In this document: positions 5,728 to 14,000 of the stretch, one piece after another
How the letters are laid out: the number at the start of each line of letters is the position of its first letter
How positions within the stretch are numbered: the first letter of the stretch is position 1
From: Euryarchaeota archaeon UBA102
GTDB lineage: Archaea; Thermoplasmatota; Poseidoniia; MGIII; CG-Epi1
DNA length: 15,412 nucleotides
NCBI GenBank assembly: GCA_002509225.1
Contig: DAHL01000034.1
Coordinates: forward strand, 1-15,412
Reading direction: 5' to 3'
Program-made: the position numbers and the translations under genes
Notes under the pieces: model-generated
Told to the model about the DNA's origin: nothing
Databases searched by the model: none
What the model saw: the letters and a program-made list of their open reading frames with translations, nothing else

Positions 5728-5803
5728 AGCCCCGTAGTGTAGTGGTCCATCATTCTGGCCTTTGGAGCCAGAGACCCAGGTTCGAATCCTGGCGGGGCTA
5801 CCA
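5728..5803 (+). tRNA. trnQ: tRNA-Gln, anticodon UUG, CCA encoded
   Basis: Complete cloverleaf. The acceptor AGCCCCG (5728-5734) pairs with CGGGGCT (5793-5799), with discriminator A5800 and CCA 5801-5803 in the DNA. Anticodon stem CTGGC/GCCAG surrounds the loop CTTTGGA, so the anticodon is TTG (5762-5764), reading CAA and, by wobble, CAG. The T arm is CCAGG-TTCGAAT-CCTGG. The D stem is short and weak, with a likely U13-U22 mismatch, and the variable loop has four bases. A1-U72 is the pair recognised by the archaeal GatDE amidotransferase, so this tRNA is probably charged with Glu first and then amidated. No intron. Only five bases separate it from the end of the opposite carboxypeptidase gene. 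Confidence 0.97.
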
Positions 5804-5808
5804 ATACT

Positions 5809-7302
5809 CTAAGATAAATTATACAAATATTGAAATTTTTGTTTTAGATATCTGATAAATGCATCACTTGATGGCTTTTCTCCAGTAGCATGTAATATCA
5901 AATCATCCGGCTCCCAACGACTGCCGTGTATGTGTACATTAGTACGCATCCAATCTAACAATGGTTGTGTTTCGCCACGTGAAATTAGAGAAGGCATATC
6001 TGGAATGTCACGTAGTGTGGCTTCCCACAATTGTGAAGCATAAAGATTTCCTAAGGTGTATGTTGGGAAATATCCGAATGCACCCATACTCCAGTGAATG
6101 TCTTGTAAAACGCCTTGAGCGTCGTCTGGTGGAGTAATGCCGAGATAGTTTTCCATCTGTGAATTCCAAAATTGTGGTAAATCGTTTACTTTAACATCAC
6201 CATTCACCAAAGCTTTTTCGACTTCGTAACGTATCATAATATGTAAATTGTAAGTTGCTTCATCCGCCTCTACCCTAATAAGAGAAGGTTCAACATTATT
6301 CACTGCACGATGGATAGTATCTAAATCTAAATCACCGACATCGGGAAAAACTTCGCAAAAATCAGATAACCAATGATTCCAAAATTCTTTACTACGGCCG
6401 ACCACATTCTCCCATAATCTAGATTGAGATTCGTGAACACCTAAGGAAACTGCTTTACCTAATGGAGTTCCTTCATGCTCTCTAGATAATCCTTGTTCGT
6501 ATAGACCGTGACCCGTTTCATGCATTACACCATACAAACAACCAAATGGAAATGATTCATCATAACGCGTTGTAAAACGCACATCATCAGGACCTGCGCC
6601 AGAACAGAATGGATGTGTAGAGGTGTCCATACGGCCACCCTCAAAATCGAAGCCGATTGCCTGTGAAACTCGTAGAGAGAAATCACGCTGACCTTCTTCG
6701 GAAAAGGAATTTGACGTCAGAAATGTAAGATCTGGTTTTGAAGTACTCTCGCCAATTGCTTTTACCAAAGGAACGATTTCTTTACGTAACCCTGCAAAAA
6801 GTAAGTCCAACTGAGATACTGTCATTCCCTGTTCATAAATATCTAACATTGCATCGTAAATGTTTTCTTTATAGCCATAATGTTCGGCTGCCTGACAGGC
6901 CAAGTCTAAATTTTTCTCTAAAGCTGGAGCGAAATGGGTAAAATCATTTTCCGCACGGGCTTTTTGCCAAATTTGTAAGGCGTGCGATTTGTGTCTTGCC
7001 ATTTCTTCTACTAAACTAATAGGTAATTTGGTTGCTTTATCATATGAACGTTGTATTTCTCTAACATTAGCAGATTCAATATCTGTAAGATTGGCATTTT
7101 CTAAAGAATCCAATAAAGAGCCCATTTCGGGATTTATCAAAGCTGAATGAGCAGTTTTAGAAAGATAGGCCAATGATTCTGAACGTAGTTGAGCACCCTT
7201 AGGAGGCATGAACGTTTCCTGATCCCAAGCCAAAAGACCGCCGATACTTTCGATTACGCTAAGTTCCTTTACTCGTGAGATTAATTCATCATAATTTGAC
7301 AT
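5809..7302 (-). CDS. M32 family metallocarboxypeptidase (carboxypeptidase Taq type)
   Basis: Zinc- or cobalt-dependent cytoplasmic carboxypeptidase that removes C-terminal residues from peptides, with broad specificity. Family motifs are all present: HPF at 230-232, the metal site H261-E-T-G-H265, and HESQSR (290-295) supplying the third ligand E291. E291 lies 30 residues after the first histidine, as in the Pyrococcus enzyme. Also present are IRYEVEKALVNGD and GAFGYFPTYTLGN. Length, 497 residues, is normal for the family, and there is no signal peptide. The TATA-like TTTTTAAATC is centred about 26 bases ahead of the ATG, predicting a leaderless message separate from radB, which lies 41 bases upstream. 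A peptide-using heterotroph would employ it for turnover of imported peptides; that last point is inference. Confidence 0.95.
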   Translation of the reverse strand: MSNYDELISRVKELSVIESIGGLLAWDQETFMPPKGAQLRSESLAYLSKTAHSALINPEMGSLLDSLENANLTDIESANVREIQRSYDKATKLPISLVEEMARHKSHALQIWQKARAENDFTHFAPALEKNLDLACQAAEHYGYKENIYDAMLDIYEQGMTVSQLDLLFAGLRKEIVPLVKAIGESTSKPDLTFLTSNSFSEEGQRDFSLRVSQAIGFDFEGGRMDTSTHPFCSGAGPDDVRFTTRYDESFPFGCLYGVMHETGHGLYEQGLSREHEGTPLGKAVSLGVHESQSRLWENVVGRSKEFWNHWLSDFCEVFPDVGDLDLDTIHRAVNNVEPSLIRVEADEATYNLHIMIRYEVEKALVNGDVKVNDLPQFWNSQMENYLGITPPDDAQGVLQDIHWSMGAFGYFPTYTLGNLYASQLWEATLRDIPDMPSLISRGETQPLLDWMRTNVHIHGSRWEPDDLILHATGEKPSSDAFIRYLKQKFQYLYNLS

Positions 7303-7321
7303 AAATCAGTCAATGCTAGCT

Positions 7322-7333
7322 AGATTTAAAAAC
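7322..7333 (-). promoter_or_regulatory. Promoter of the M32 carboxypeptidase gene
   Basis: On the - strand TTTTTAAATCTA is centred about 26 bases before the A of the ATG at 7302. No Shine-Dalgarno site lies between them. The spacing places the transcription start on the start codon itself, the classic leaderless arrangement. Confidence 0.5.
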
Positions 7334-7343
7334 GTGGTATGAA

Positions 7344-7991
7344 TTATTCCAAACCTTGATTTGTAAGTAAGAAATCTGATACGGAACCTTCCGCTATAGA
7401 TCTATGTTTCATTAATCTAGAATGTCTGAGACTTGGGGCCTCTCCTTTCTCAAAAAGTAAAAGCGTTTTTGCCATATAAACTAAAGTTCTACCAAAGTAC
7501 GGCTCTATATCTCCATTTCTTTCAAATATTTGTGCAGTCATAAAAACTGATATGGGAAAATTTCTAGATATATTTTGAAGAGCCATTAGGATTTTCAAGA
7601 ATTGTGCTTCGCATCTTTCCTTATCAAGTGCGTAAGCGAGTCTTGTGTGTGCATTTATCGTATCTACTACAATAATACCAACATCTGGTTGAATAAGGCG
7701 AGGGTCAGATATTGATTGATGCAATTCTCCTTGATCTTTCGGTTCTAAAATAATTAAATCTGAAGTATCTGTATCGCCAAAAATTTGCTGTATACGTTCG
7801 AATGAGACTCCTTCGGTATCAATAAAGATAGATTTTTTACCTGAAGAAATAACCTTCTTGGAAAGTTGAATTGCTAAACTTGTCTTACCACTACCAGGCT
7901 CTCCGTAAGCGAGTGTGGAAGCTCCAATTTCAATACCCCCTTCTAACTGTTCATCGAGACTTCTGCAGCCTGTAGAAAGACGTTCGGACAC
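7344..7991 (-). CDS. radB: RadB, RecA-family recombinase paralogue
   Basis: 215-residue RecA-fold ATPase, the euryarchaeal paralogue of RadA thought to assist or modulate homologous recombination and repair. It opens with RLSTGCRSLDEQLEGGIEIG, the usual RadB/RadA core start, and lacks the N-terminal helix-hairpin-helix domain of RadA. The Walker A motif is G30-EPGSGKT-S38, and Walker B is GIIVVDT, with D110. The region SVFMTAQIFERNGDIEPYFGRTLVYMAKTLLLFEK corresponds to the L2 and switch region and final strands. Length fits RadB (about 220-235). The start is GTG at 7991, eight bases after the stop of the large surface protein on the same strand. No Shine-Dalgarno is visible, so read-through or an internal promoter near 8020-8030 (AATATTAAG) may drive it. 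A bacterial KaiC-like ATPase is less likely. Confidence 0.88.
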   Translation of the reverse strand: MSERLSTGCRSLDEQLEGGIEIGASTLAYGEPGSGKTSLAIQLSKKVISSGKKSIFIDTEGVSFERIQQIFGDTDTSDLIILEPKDQGELHQSISDPRLIQPDVGIIVVDTINAHTRLAYALDKERCEAQFLKILMALQNISRNFPISVFMTAQIFERNGDIEPYFGRTLVYMAKTLLLFEKGEAPSLRHSRLMKHRSIAEGSVSDFLLTNQGLE

Positions 7992-7999
7992 TAATGGAA

Positions 8000-10900
8000 T
8001 TAAGTTCTTCGTCTTAATATTGATAAAAGAACCAACATTGATGAAACTGTGAGGAGTGAAAAGCCTGGAATTGCTTCCAAGAGACCCCCGGCATCCTCTT
8101 CGTCGTCACCATTATCTGGAATGGTTTGATTATCTCCCCCGTAATCGCAAGAATTTACACCTTCTTTATTTGCAGCGGGATTGTAATTCTCTGCATTTTC
8201 ATCCATACAGCCCCAAATATCGTCTTGAGGGAAAATGCAACTTCCATCATTTACATCAGCTTCCGGATCGTAATTAGTTGCTGTAGAATCTGTACAGCCT
8301 TCTTTATCGTAATTACACTGACTCGGATCGTGAGCAGTGGCATTGTTATCGTAATTATTTGCCGCTGGATCCGTACAGCCATATACTGGTTGTGGGTCAA
8401 TGGTTATGTGTAATTCCCAATAGTCGATATCTGTACCGTCGGTTATTGTTAATCCTACTGTATAGTTCCCTTCACTCATGTAAATGTGTTCGGAACGTAC
8501 CCATTCACCATTTTCTATATCATTATTACATTCATCTTCCATTGAATTTACATTATCAATAATACAGTAAGTGGTAGTTGAAGTAGAACCGTCTCCGAAA
8601 TCCCAAGTAAATGTAATGTTCAAATCAATATCTTCATTAATCTGAGCGGCGAATTCTACGGTTTCATTTACCCTGTAATTATCTCTTTGGAAACCAGTAT
8701 CTTCAGGATCTTTCATCTGCATACCATCTATAGTTGGTGGTATATTGGAAACGTTGAAATCACTACTCGTGCTAACACAATCATCACTATCATCGCAGAC
8801 CACTAAAGTAACTGTATAAGTTCCATCATCACCATATGTGTGTGTAGGATTTATTTCCGTAACATTATCGCTTCCGTCACCAAAATTCCAAGAATAGGAA
8901 AGTATATCATTTACACCTGGATCCGATGAATCAGCAGTGAAAGATACTTCAGAACCTTCTAGAAAATCACTAGTAGCGTTAATATCCCTTACATCAGGTG
9001 CTAGATTCGTAACCGTAAAATTGATAACAGTATCTGGTGAGTAGCCTCTGTGCTCATCTTTCATAGTTAATGTGACACTGTAATCTCCATCTTGTATGTA
9101 AGTATGAGAAGTGCTTGGATCGCTAACTTTTGCAGAACCATCACCGAAGTCCCATTCATACTCTATATCGTCGCCCTCGGGATCAGTAGCAGTGACACTG
9201 AATACGATTTCATCACCTTCGTATTGAAGACTATTTTCATCTGGAGCATCCAACTCATCTATTTCTGGAGCTTGATTGGGTCCATATAATTCAATATTAG
9301 AATAGACAAAATCATCCTCTAAGTCAGATGTAGAATTGTCATAAAGCTTAAAATGAAAAGTGTAAGTATCGTGAGTATCTGCTTGCCAACTGCCTGAATA
9401 GGCATCATTTCTAGCATCTGAATAGATGCTTTGATACATGTAAGTATTTCCATAAGAGCCCCCATCTGTACCAGTGATTGACAAGATGACTCTTATGTCA
9501 ACAGTACAAGCGCAAGCTGTTTGGGCATCATATTCGAAAGATATTGAATCGTGCCTACCGTCAGTATCTAAATCTCCAGTTCCCAGTGTATGGTCATCCT
9601 CAAACCATTCTACACAATCATCATCCTCTTCACAAGGTAAAGGTACGTAATAGAATTTTCCTGATTGTAACACTTCGTCATCGTTCGTGGAACTTGTTCC
9701 TTTGGAATCGTAAAGATTGAATTTATAGAGGTCCTCACCCCATTCTTCTGTAAAATCAGAGAAGCAAACATAGCCCTTCGAATCATTACCAGTATAGGTG
9801 TCTGTTTGACAATTCTCAACGAAAACATCATCCATTGAATAAAACATTACGTAAGCATCATCTAAGCTACCTTTTGGATTTCCTCTACAGTCAGAATTAC
9901 CGCCTTGACAAGCTACAAAATAATTCATCAAATGCGTAGAGTTACGCTCTTGATAAGTTGCCGACCCCACTTCATTTTCAGAAGGAGGAAGATTGTTTAC
10001 AACAAAGGAGCCTTCATCGAAGGGGGTGTCATCTTCTGCTTGCTCTTCATTATTATAAGCTCTAAAAGTGTAATCGCCATTATCATAATCATTAAGGATA
10101 ACACGGCCATTGGAGCCTGTTTCTACATTATCAACAACAGTACCTGCGCTGTTGAATGTTTTAATCTGAACTCCTTCCCTATTACAGGAAGTTTTACTGC
10201 ATGCTTGAAATTGTAAATCATTAACTCCGCCGCCCGCATCACCGTAACTTTTTACTTGTAAATTGACATTGAATCCTCCAGCAGTGTATGGCAATTCTAT
10301 ATCAGAAAAAGTAGCTGAATCTTCTGTCTTATTATTCTGATTTAGATCGCTTATTCTAAATTCGAAATCATAAGTCCCATCTTCCGGTGCAGTCCAACTT
10401 TGAGAAAATGAATCGGATGATTCGCCATTTATTACATGATCTGAGTATTGTTGATCTATTAGAGAACCATCTTCTCTAACAAATAATTTGACTCTCATAT
10501 CTACATCTTCAGATCCTGAACTATCTACATCATAACTAAATTCGATTTCGTAGCCTGGTATTTCATAAGTTGGAGTGTTGCCAACGAAATACTCATCATA
10601 ATCTTCAAGCTCCCCATCATCGATGTAAACTAACCCTTCCATTCCAGTAGAACTGTCACTACCGGGGTAGTCTCTATCTTGATAGTTATAATTTCTATCA
10701 TCTTGGAATCCATTAGCAGTATTGAATTCAACTGTAAATGTTTCTCCAGGTTGAAGGTCGCCTGAAGGAAAATCTGGATGATAAACTTCATGGGTATTAT
10801 CTCCATTATTAGTCCAAATTACAGTATCTCCAAGAAGAACAGTAATTTCAGTGCAGCTACACGCTTCATTATTGAAATAATTATCCTCTATAGAAATATG

Positions 10901-11047
10901 ATACGTCTCATTACTGATATCTTCTGCTTTAGCTATTGGCGTGAATGCAAGTAATGAGCTCAGAAGTAAAGAAAGAGCAATCAGTACTGGAGTTGTTTTT
11001 GTTCTGTCATATCTATGTTGCGAAAACATGTTTTCACCGATATTCAT
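8000..11047 (-). CDS. Large secreted surface protein: cupredoxin-like, PKD and GCTD-repeat domains
   Basis: 1015-residue acidic secreted protein, probably part of the cell envelope or an adhesin. Numbering from ATG 11047: signal peptide about 14-41; cupredoxin-like domain 48-143; a beta domain 160-256; a Cna-B-like domain 259-351; a second one with a Cys pair 374-470; a copy of the 160-256 domain at 488-588; PKD domains about 594-680, 683-767 and 770-885, each with WxFGDG (632, 720, 815); three GCTDxxAxNY repeats 889-968; an acidic stalk; and a C-terminal GGLLEAIPGFSLL... helix ending LRRRT. IPGF in that tail resembles the PGF-CTERM signal for archaeosortase processing and lipid attachment. 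The inner ATG at 11029 has GGTGA four bases upstream and a better TATA distance, so the mature gene may start there (1009 residues). Substrate or partner unknown. Calcium binding by the Asp-rich segments is possible. Confidence 0.92.
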   Translation of the reverse strand: MNIGENMFSQHRYDRTKTTPVLIALSLLLSSLLAFTPIAKAEDISNETYHISIEDNYFNNEACSCTEITVLLGDTVIWTNNGDNTHEVYHPDFPSGDLQPGETFTVEFNTANGFQDDRNYNYQDRDYPGSDSSTGMEGLVYIDDGELEDYDEYFVGNTPTYEIPGYEIEFSYDVDSSGSEDVDMRVKLFVREDGSLIDQQYSDHVINGESSDSFSQSWTAPEDGTYDFEFRISDLNQNNKTEDSATFSDIELPYTAGGFNVNLQVKSYGDAGGGVNDLQFQACSKTSCNREGVQIKTFNSAGTVVDNVETGSNGRVILNDYDNGDYTFRAYNNEEQAEDDTPFDEGSFVVNNLPPSENEVGSATYQERNSTHLMNYFVACQGGNSDCRGNPKGSLDDAYVMFYSMDDVFVENCQTDTYTGNDSKGYVCFSDFTEEWGEDLYKFNLYDSKGTSSTNDDEVLQSGKFYYVPLPCEEDDDCVEWFEDDHTLGTGDLDTDGRHDSISFEYDAQTACACTVDIRVILSITGTDGGSYGNTYMYQSIYSDARNDAYSGSWQADTHDTYTFHFKLYDNSTSDLEDDFVYSNIELYGPNQAPEIDELDAPDENSLQYEGDEIVFSVTATDPEGDDIEYEWDFGDGSAKVSDPSTSHTYIQDGDYSVTLTMKDEHRGYSPDTVINFTVTNLAPDVRDINATSDFLEGSEVSFTADSSDPGVNDILSYSWNFGDGSDNVTEINPTHTYGDDGTYTVTLVVCDDSDDCVSTSSDFNVSNIPPTIDGMQMKDPEDTGFQRDNYRVNETVEFAAQINEDIDLNITFTWDFGDGSTSTTTYCIIDNVNSMEDECNNDIENGEWVRSEHIYMSEGNYTVGLTITDGTDIDYWELHITIDPQPVYGCTDPAANNYDNNATAHDPSQCNYDKEGCTDSTATNYDPEADVNDGSCIFPQDDIWGCMDENAENYNPAANKEGVNSCDYGGDNQTIPDNGDDEEDAGGLLEAIPGFSLLTVSSMLVLLSILRRRT
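8144..8383 (-). repeat. Three GCTDxxAxNY...C repeats near the C-terminus
   Basis: Protein-level tandem repeat of 22-29 residues. The units are GCTDPAANNYDNNATAHDPSQC (residues 890-911), GCTDSTATNYDPEADVNDGSC (917-937) and GCMDENAENYNPAANKEGVN-SC (946-967). Each starts with Gly-Cys and ends with Cys, so one disulfide per unit is likely. One further unit, GCTDVSADNYNHEATVDDGSC, occurs at residues 1304-1324 of the neighbouring giant protein. The motif is widespread in secreted proteins of marine bacteria and archaea; its fold and function are not settled. Confidence 0.85.
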
Positions 11048-11062
11048 AGTAAGAAACGACGA

Positions 11063-11092
11063 TATTTAAAGTTTGAAAAAATAATTTCAAAC
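11063..11092 (-). promoter_or_regulatory. TATA box of the 1015-residue protein next to a perfect inverted repeat
   Basis: CTTTAAATATC (- strand, 11071-11061) is the only TATA-like element in the 39-base gap between the two giant genes. Directly upstream, GTTTGAAA-AAATAA-TTTCAAAC (11071-11092 on the + strand) is a perfect eight-base inverted repeat. It overlaps the last codon and stop of the 1369-residue gene and contains a T-rich stretch on that gene's strand. It could be the terminator of the upstream gene, an operator for the downstream one, or both. The TATA centre lies about 20 bases from ATG 11047 but about 38 from ATG 11029. Confidence 0.5.
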
Positions 11093-14000
11093 CTGGCGTC
11101 TTCCTCCTAAAATAGAAATTAGCCCCAATAATGAGATAGCAAATAGAGAGTTCAATGCAGGTATTGCTTCCAATATTCCTCCTGAATCTTCTGAATTACC
11201 ATCATCGGGTGGAGTCCATTCTATACATGACCCATCATCGACTGTAGCTTCGTGATTATAGTTATCTGCACTTACGTCGGTACAGCCTAGAATATCTTCG
11301 AATTGATTTTGATCCTCTACAGTTACAGTGACAGTGAAATTGTCCGTTCCGCCATCCCCATCATTGATTTCAACGGTGACTGTGTAGGTTCCAGGTTCAT
11401 CATATGTATGTGAAACTACAAGATTGTTTTCGATATTTGACATACCGCCTGTATTACCGTCTCCAAAATCCCAATAATCTGTGAAGTTGTCTGCAGGATC
11501 TGAAGCATTCATAACGAAGGTGAAGGAGAAATTGTCATCAACCCAAGTAGAGAAACTGACATCATGTATTGTTGGAGGTGTATTAGCTATTGTAACTTGG
11601 AAAAGTTCATTTGAGCAACCTTCATCATCATCACAAACAGTAAGTGAAACGTCGTAAACGCCGTCTTTCATGTATGTCCGTTCTGCGTTTTGGCCCTGAA
11701 CAACATCTTCTGGATTGTTGGAGTCGAATGCCCAAGTATAAGTTAGAGTATCAATAGGGCTTGCATCTGAAGCAGTTACTTGGAATTGAACTGTTTGAGT
11801 TTCGCTTGGATTATCAGTATATGTGATTGAGTCTATTGTAGGGGCGATATTTGTAACCGAAAATGAGTGCGAAACTTCATCTTCCTGATAATCATCTTCT
11901 ATTGTGAAAACTGCAGTGTAATCTCCATTATCGTTGGCAGACCAAGTATACGTATAACTGCCACTGCCTGCAGAAAAACTATCATCCCATGCAACCAATG
12001 AAGACCCTCTGTATACTCGGAGTTCTAAATCTAAATTGTCACCATCTTCATCAGAAAAAGTGATAGAAAATGTGATATCTTCACCTTCGTCTAATAATGT
12101 TGGAGCTTGGAAATTATCTATGACTGGAGCTTCATTATCTGGAACTTGGATATTAGTTGAAAGACTACTATCTTCGAATTTTGAATCGTGTGATGAATCG
12201 TATAATGATAGATTGAAATTATATGTGCCTGCGTCATCGAATTCGATTGAGATTGTGAATGCATCTTCATCTTGAGCATTGATAGTCTTAGTAGTATATG
12301 CTGAATCAACATACCCACCTTCTTGATTATAGGCAGTCAGAACTGCTAAAACTTCTACTTCAACGTTACCAACAGTATTGGGGTCGAACTCGGCAATTAC
12401 ACTCATATCTTCAACATAAAAACTTGTAGACTCGAAATACTCGACGTAATCTCTGCCACCATCACCTTCAGAATTTGTATTTATTGTTCCAGAAGTCAAT
12501 GTGTTAGTTTTATCACTATCACTGTAGATTTTGTAATCGTAGTAAGAAGCTGCATTTTCTTCAGGGAATGACCAACTAAAGATTGTGATGCCTGAATCGA
12601 GTTCTTCGTCCGTATAACCAGAATCTATGGTACTTCCATCTGGGTGATAAATTTCAACATAAGCAGAGTCAGTAGTGGTGGAATTTCCTGGAGGGAAATC
12701 GCAAGTATAGCAAACATAAAATCCATAATCACTTGCAATAGACTCTTCAAAGACATCGGAGTAAAGATGACCTGCACCTAATGTTTGAACTAAGAACGTC
12801 CCTGAATCGAAAACAACATCATCGTATGAAAGTTCGTAATCATAGACGTCGTTTGATAGATTTAAAGCCATGAAAAAGCCATCTTCATCTGTGTAACCAT
12901 CTACTACTGTGAATCCCCCGCCGTTCACCATAGTGATAGAAGCCCCATCAACTGGATAACAGGGATCTTCACCTCCTACGAACATGCCACACGCTCGGCC
13001 AACAATATCATTATTCTCACCAGTACCATCCATATCTAAAAGAGCTGAAAAAGAATCTAGGATTCCTTCCGGAGGCATATAGTATGGGGCTGTAGGATTG
13101 TTTAGATTGCCAGACCCGAGTAGTGCACCTGTTGGGCTATCTTTTCGAATTTCATAGGTGAAATAATCTTCAACCTGTGTGGCGCCTCTTGGCCACCACG
13201 TATAAACAGAAACTGATTGTCCGTTATTGGTGTCATTGTCTTCTACTGATTGGTCTGTATATCCCTCATCAATTATATTATCATCTTGATCGAAAATTTT
13301 GACATAGGCATCATCGATAGTTGATATTCCAGAATCCGGATGACAATTATCACAAACAGCGAAAACGAAATGAGGATATGGATCATCCTCATCATAAGCA
13401 GTAATTACGCCGAGACGTGGATTAGTAATTCCTACTTTTAGAATTCCAGAATCGAATACTACGCTATCGTGACTAACTTCGTAATCGTAAGTTCCTATAG
13501 CTGTATTGACAAAAGTGGCCTCTCCTGTTCCATCAGTACGCCTACTTATCTCATCAGCATTAGAATCTGTGAGTGTAACTTTTGCATTTGCTACTGGATC
13601 GCATTCTCCATCTTCACCTATACCGCAGACCATGAAAATAGTATCATCAACGGCCCCGTCATCGTGAATATCCAAAGTCATAGGAGACGCTTCGTAAACT
13701 CCATCTGGAGCTTCATATTCACCATCATCAGCATTATCACTTCCAGAATTACCAGTGACAAAAACACTACCCTGCTGAACAAGATCTGCAACATCATCTT
13801 CAGAATCATCTAAATATATGTCGTAGTAATAGTTTCCTGGATCGACATCAGCAGCGTGAAAAGAACCATCTTCAGTATAACCGGAAGCAGACATGTCAGT
13901 CCTCTCTTCATCGGTATAAATCTCAACAAATACATCATTAATTCCTTCGGTCTCTTCATTATCTCCAGAGATATAAGCTGCGTAGACGAAAATGATATTG

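Noticed and set aside
7344-7991. RadA instead of RadB
   Set aside because: At 215 residues it lacks the N-terminal helix-hairpin-helix domain and begins directly at the ATPase core, as RadB does.
8144-8383. CRISPR or DNA-level tandem array
   Set aside because: The repeats are conserved as protein, not as DNA, vary in length and have no spacer pattern. No other direct-repeat array with regular spacing was seen in the window.
8056-8562. Open frames on the + strand across the giant surface genes (also 9092-9289, 9905-10216, 12036-12275, 13469-14077)
   Set aside because: They are antisense to long, clearly coding, domain-bearing frames. Their products are hydrophobic Ile/Tyr/Ser-rich strings that arise from the complement of Asp/Glu-rich codons.
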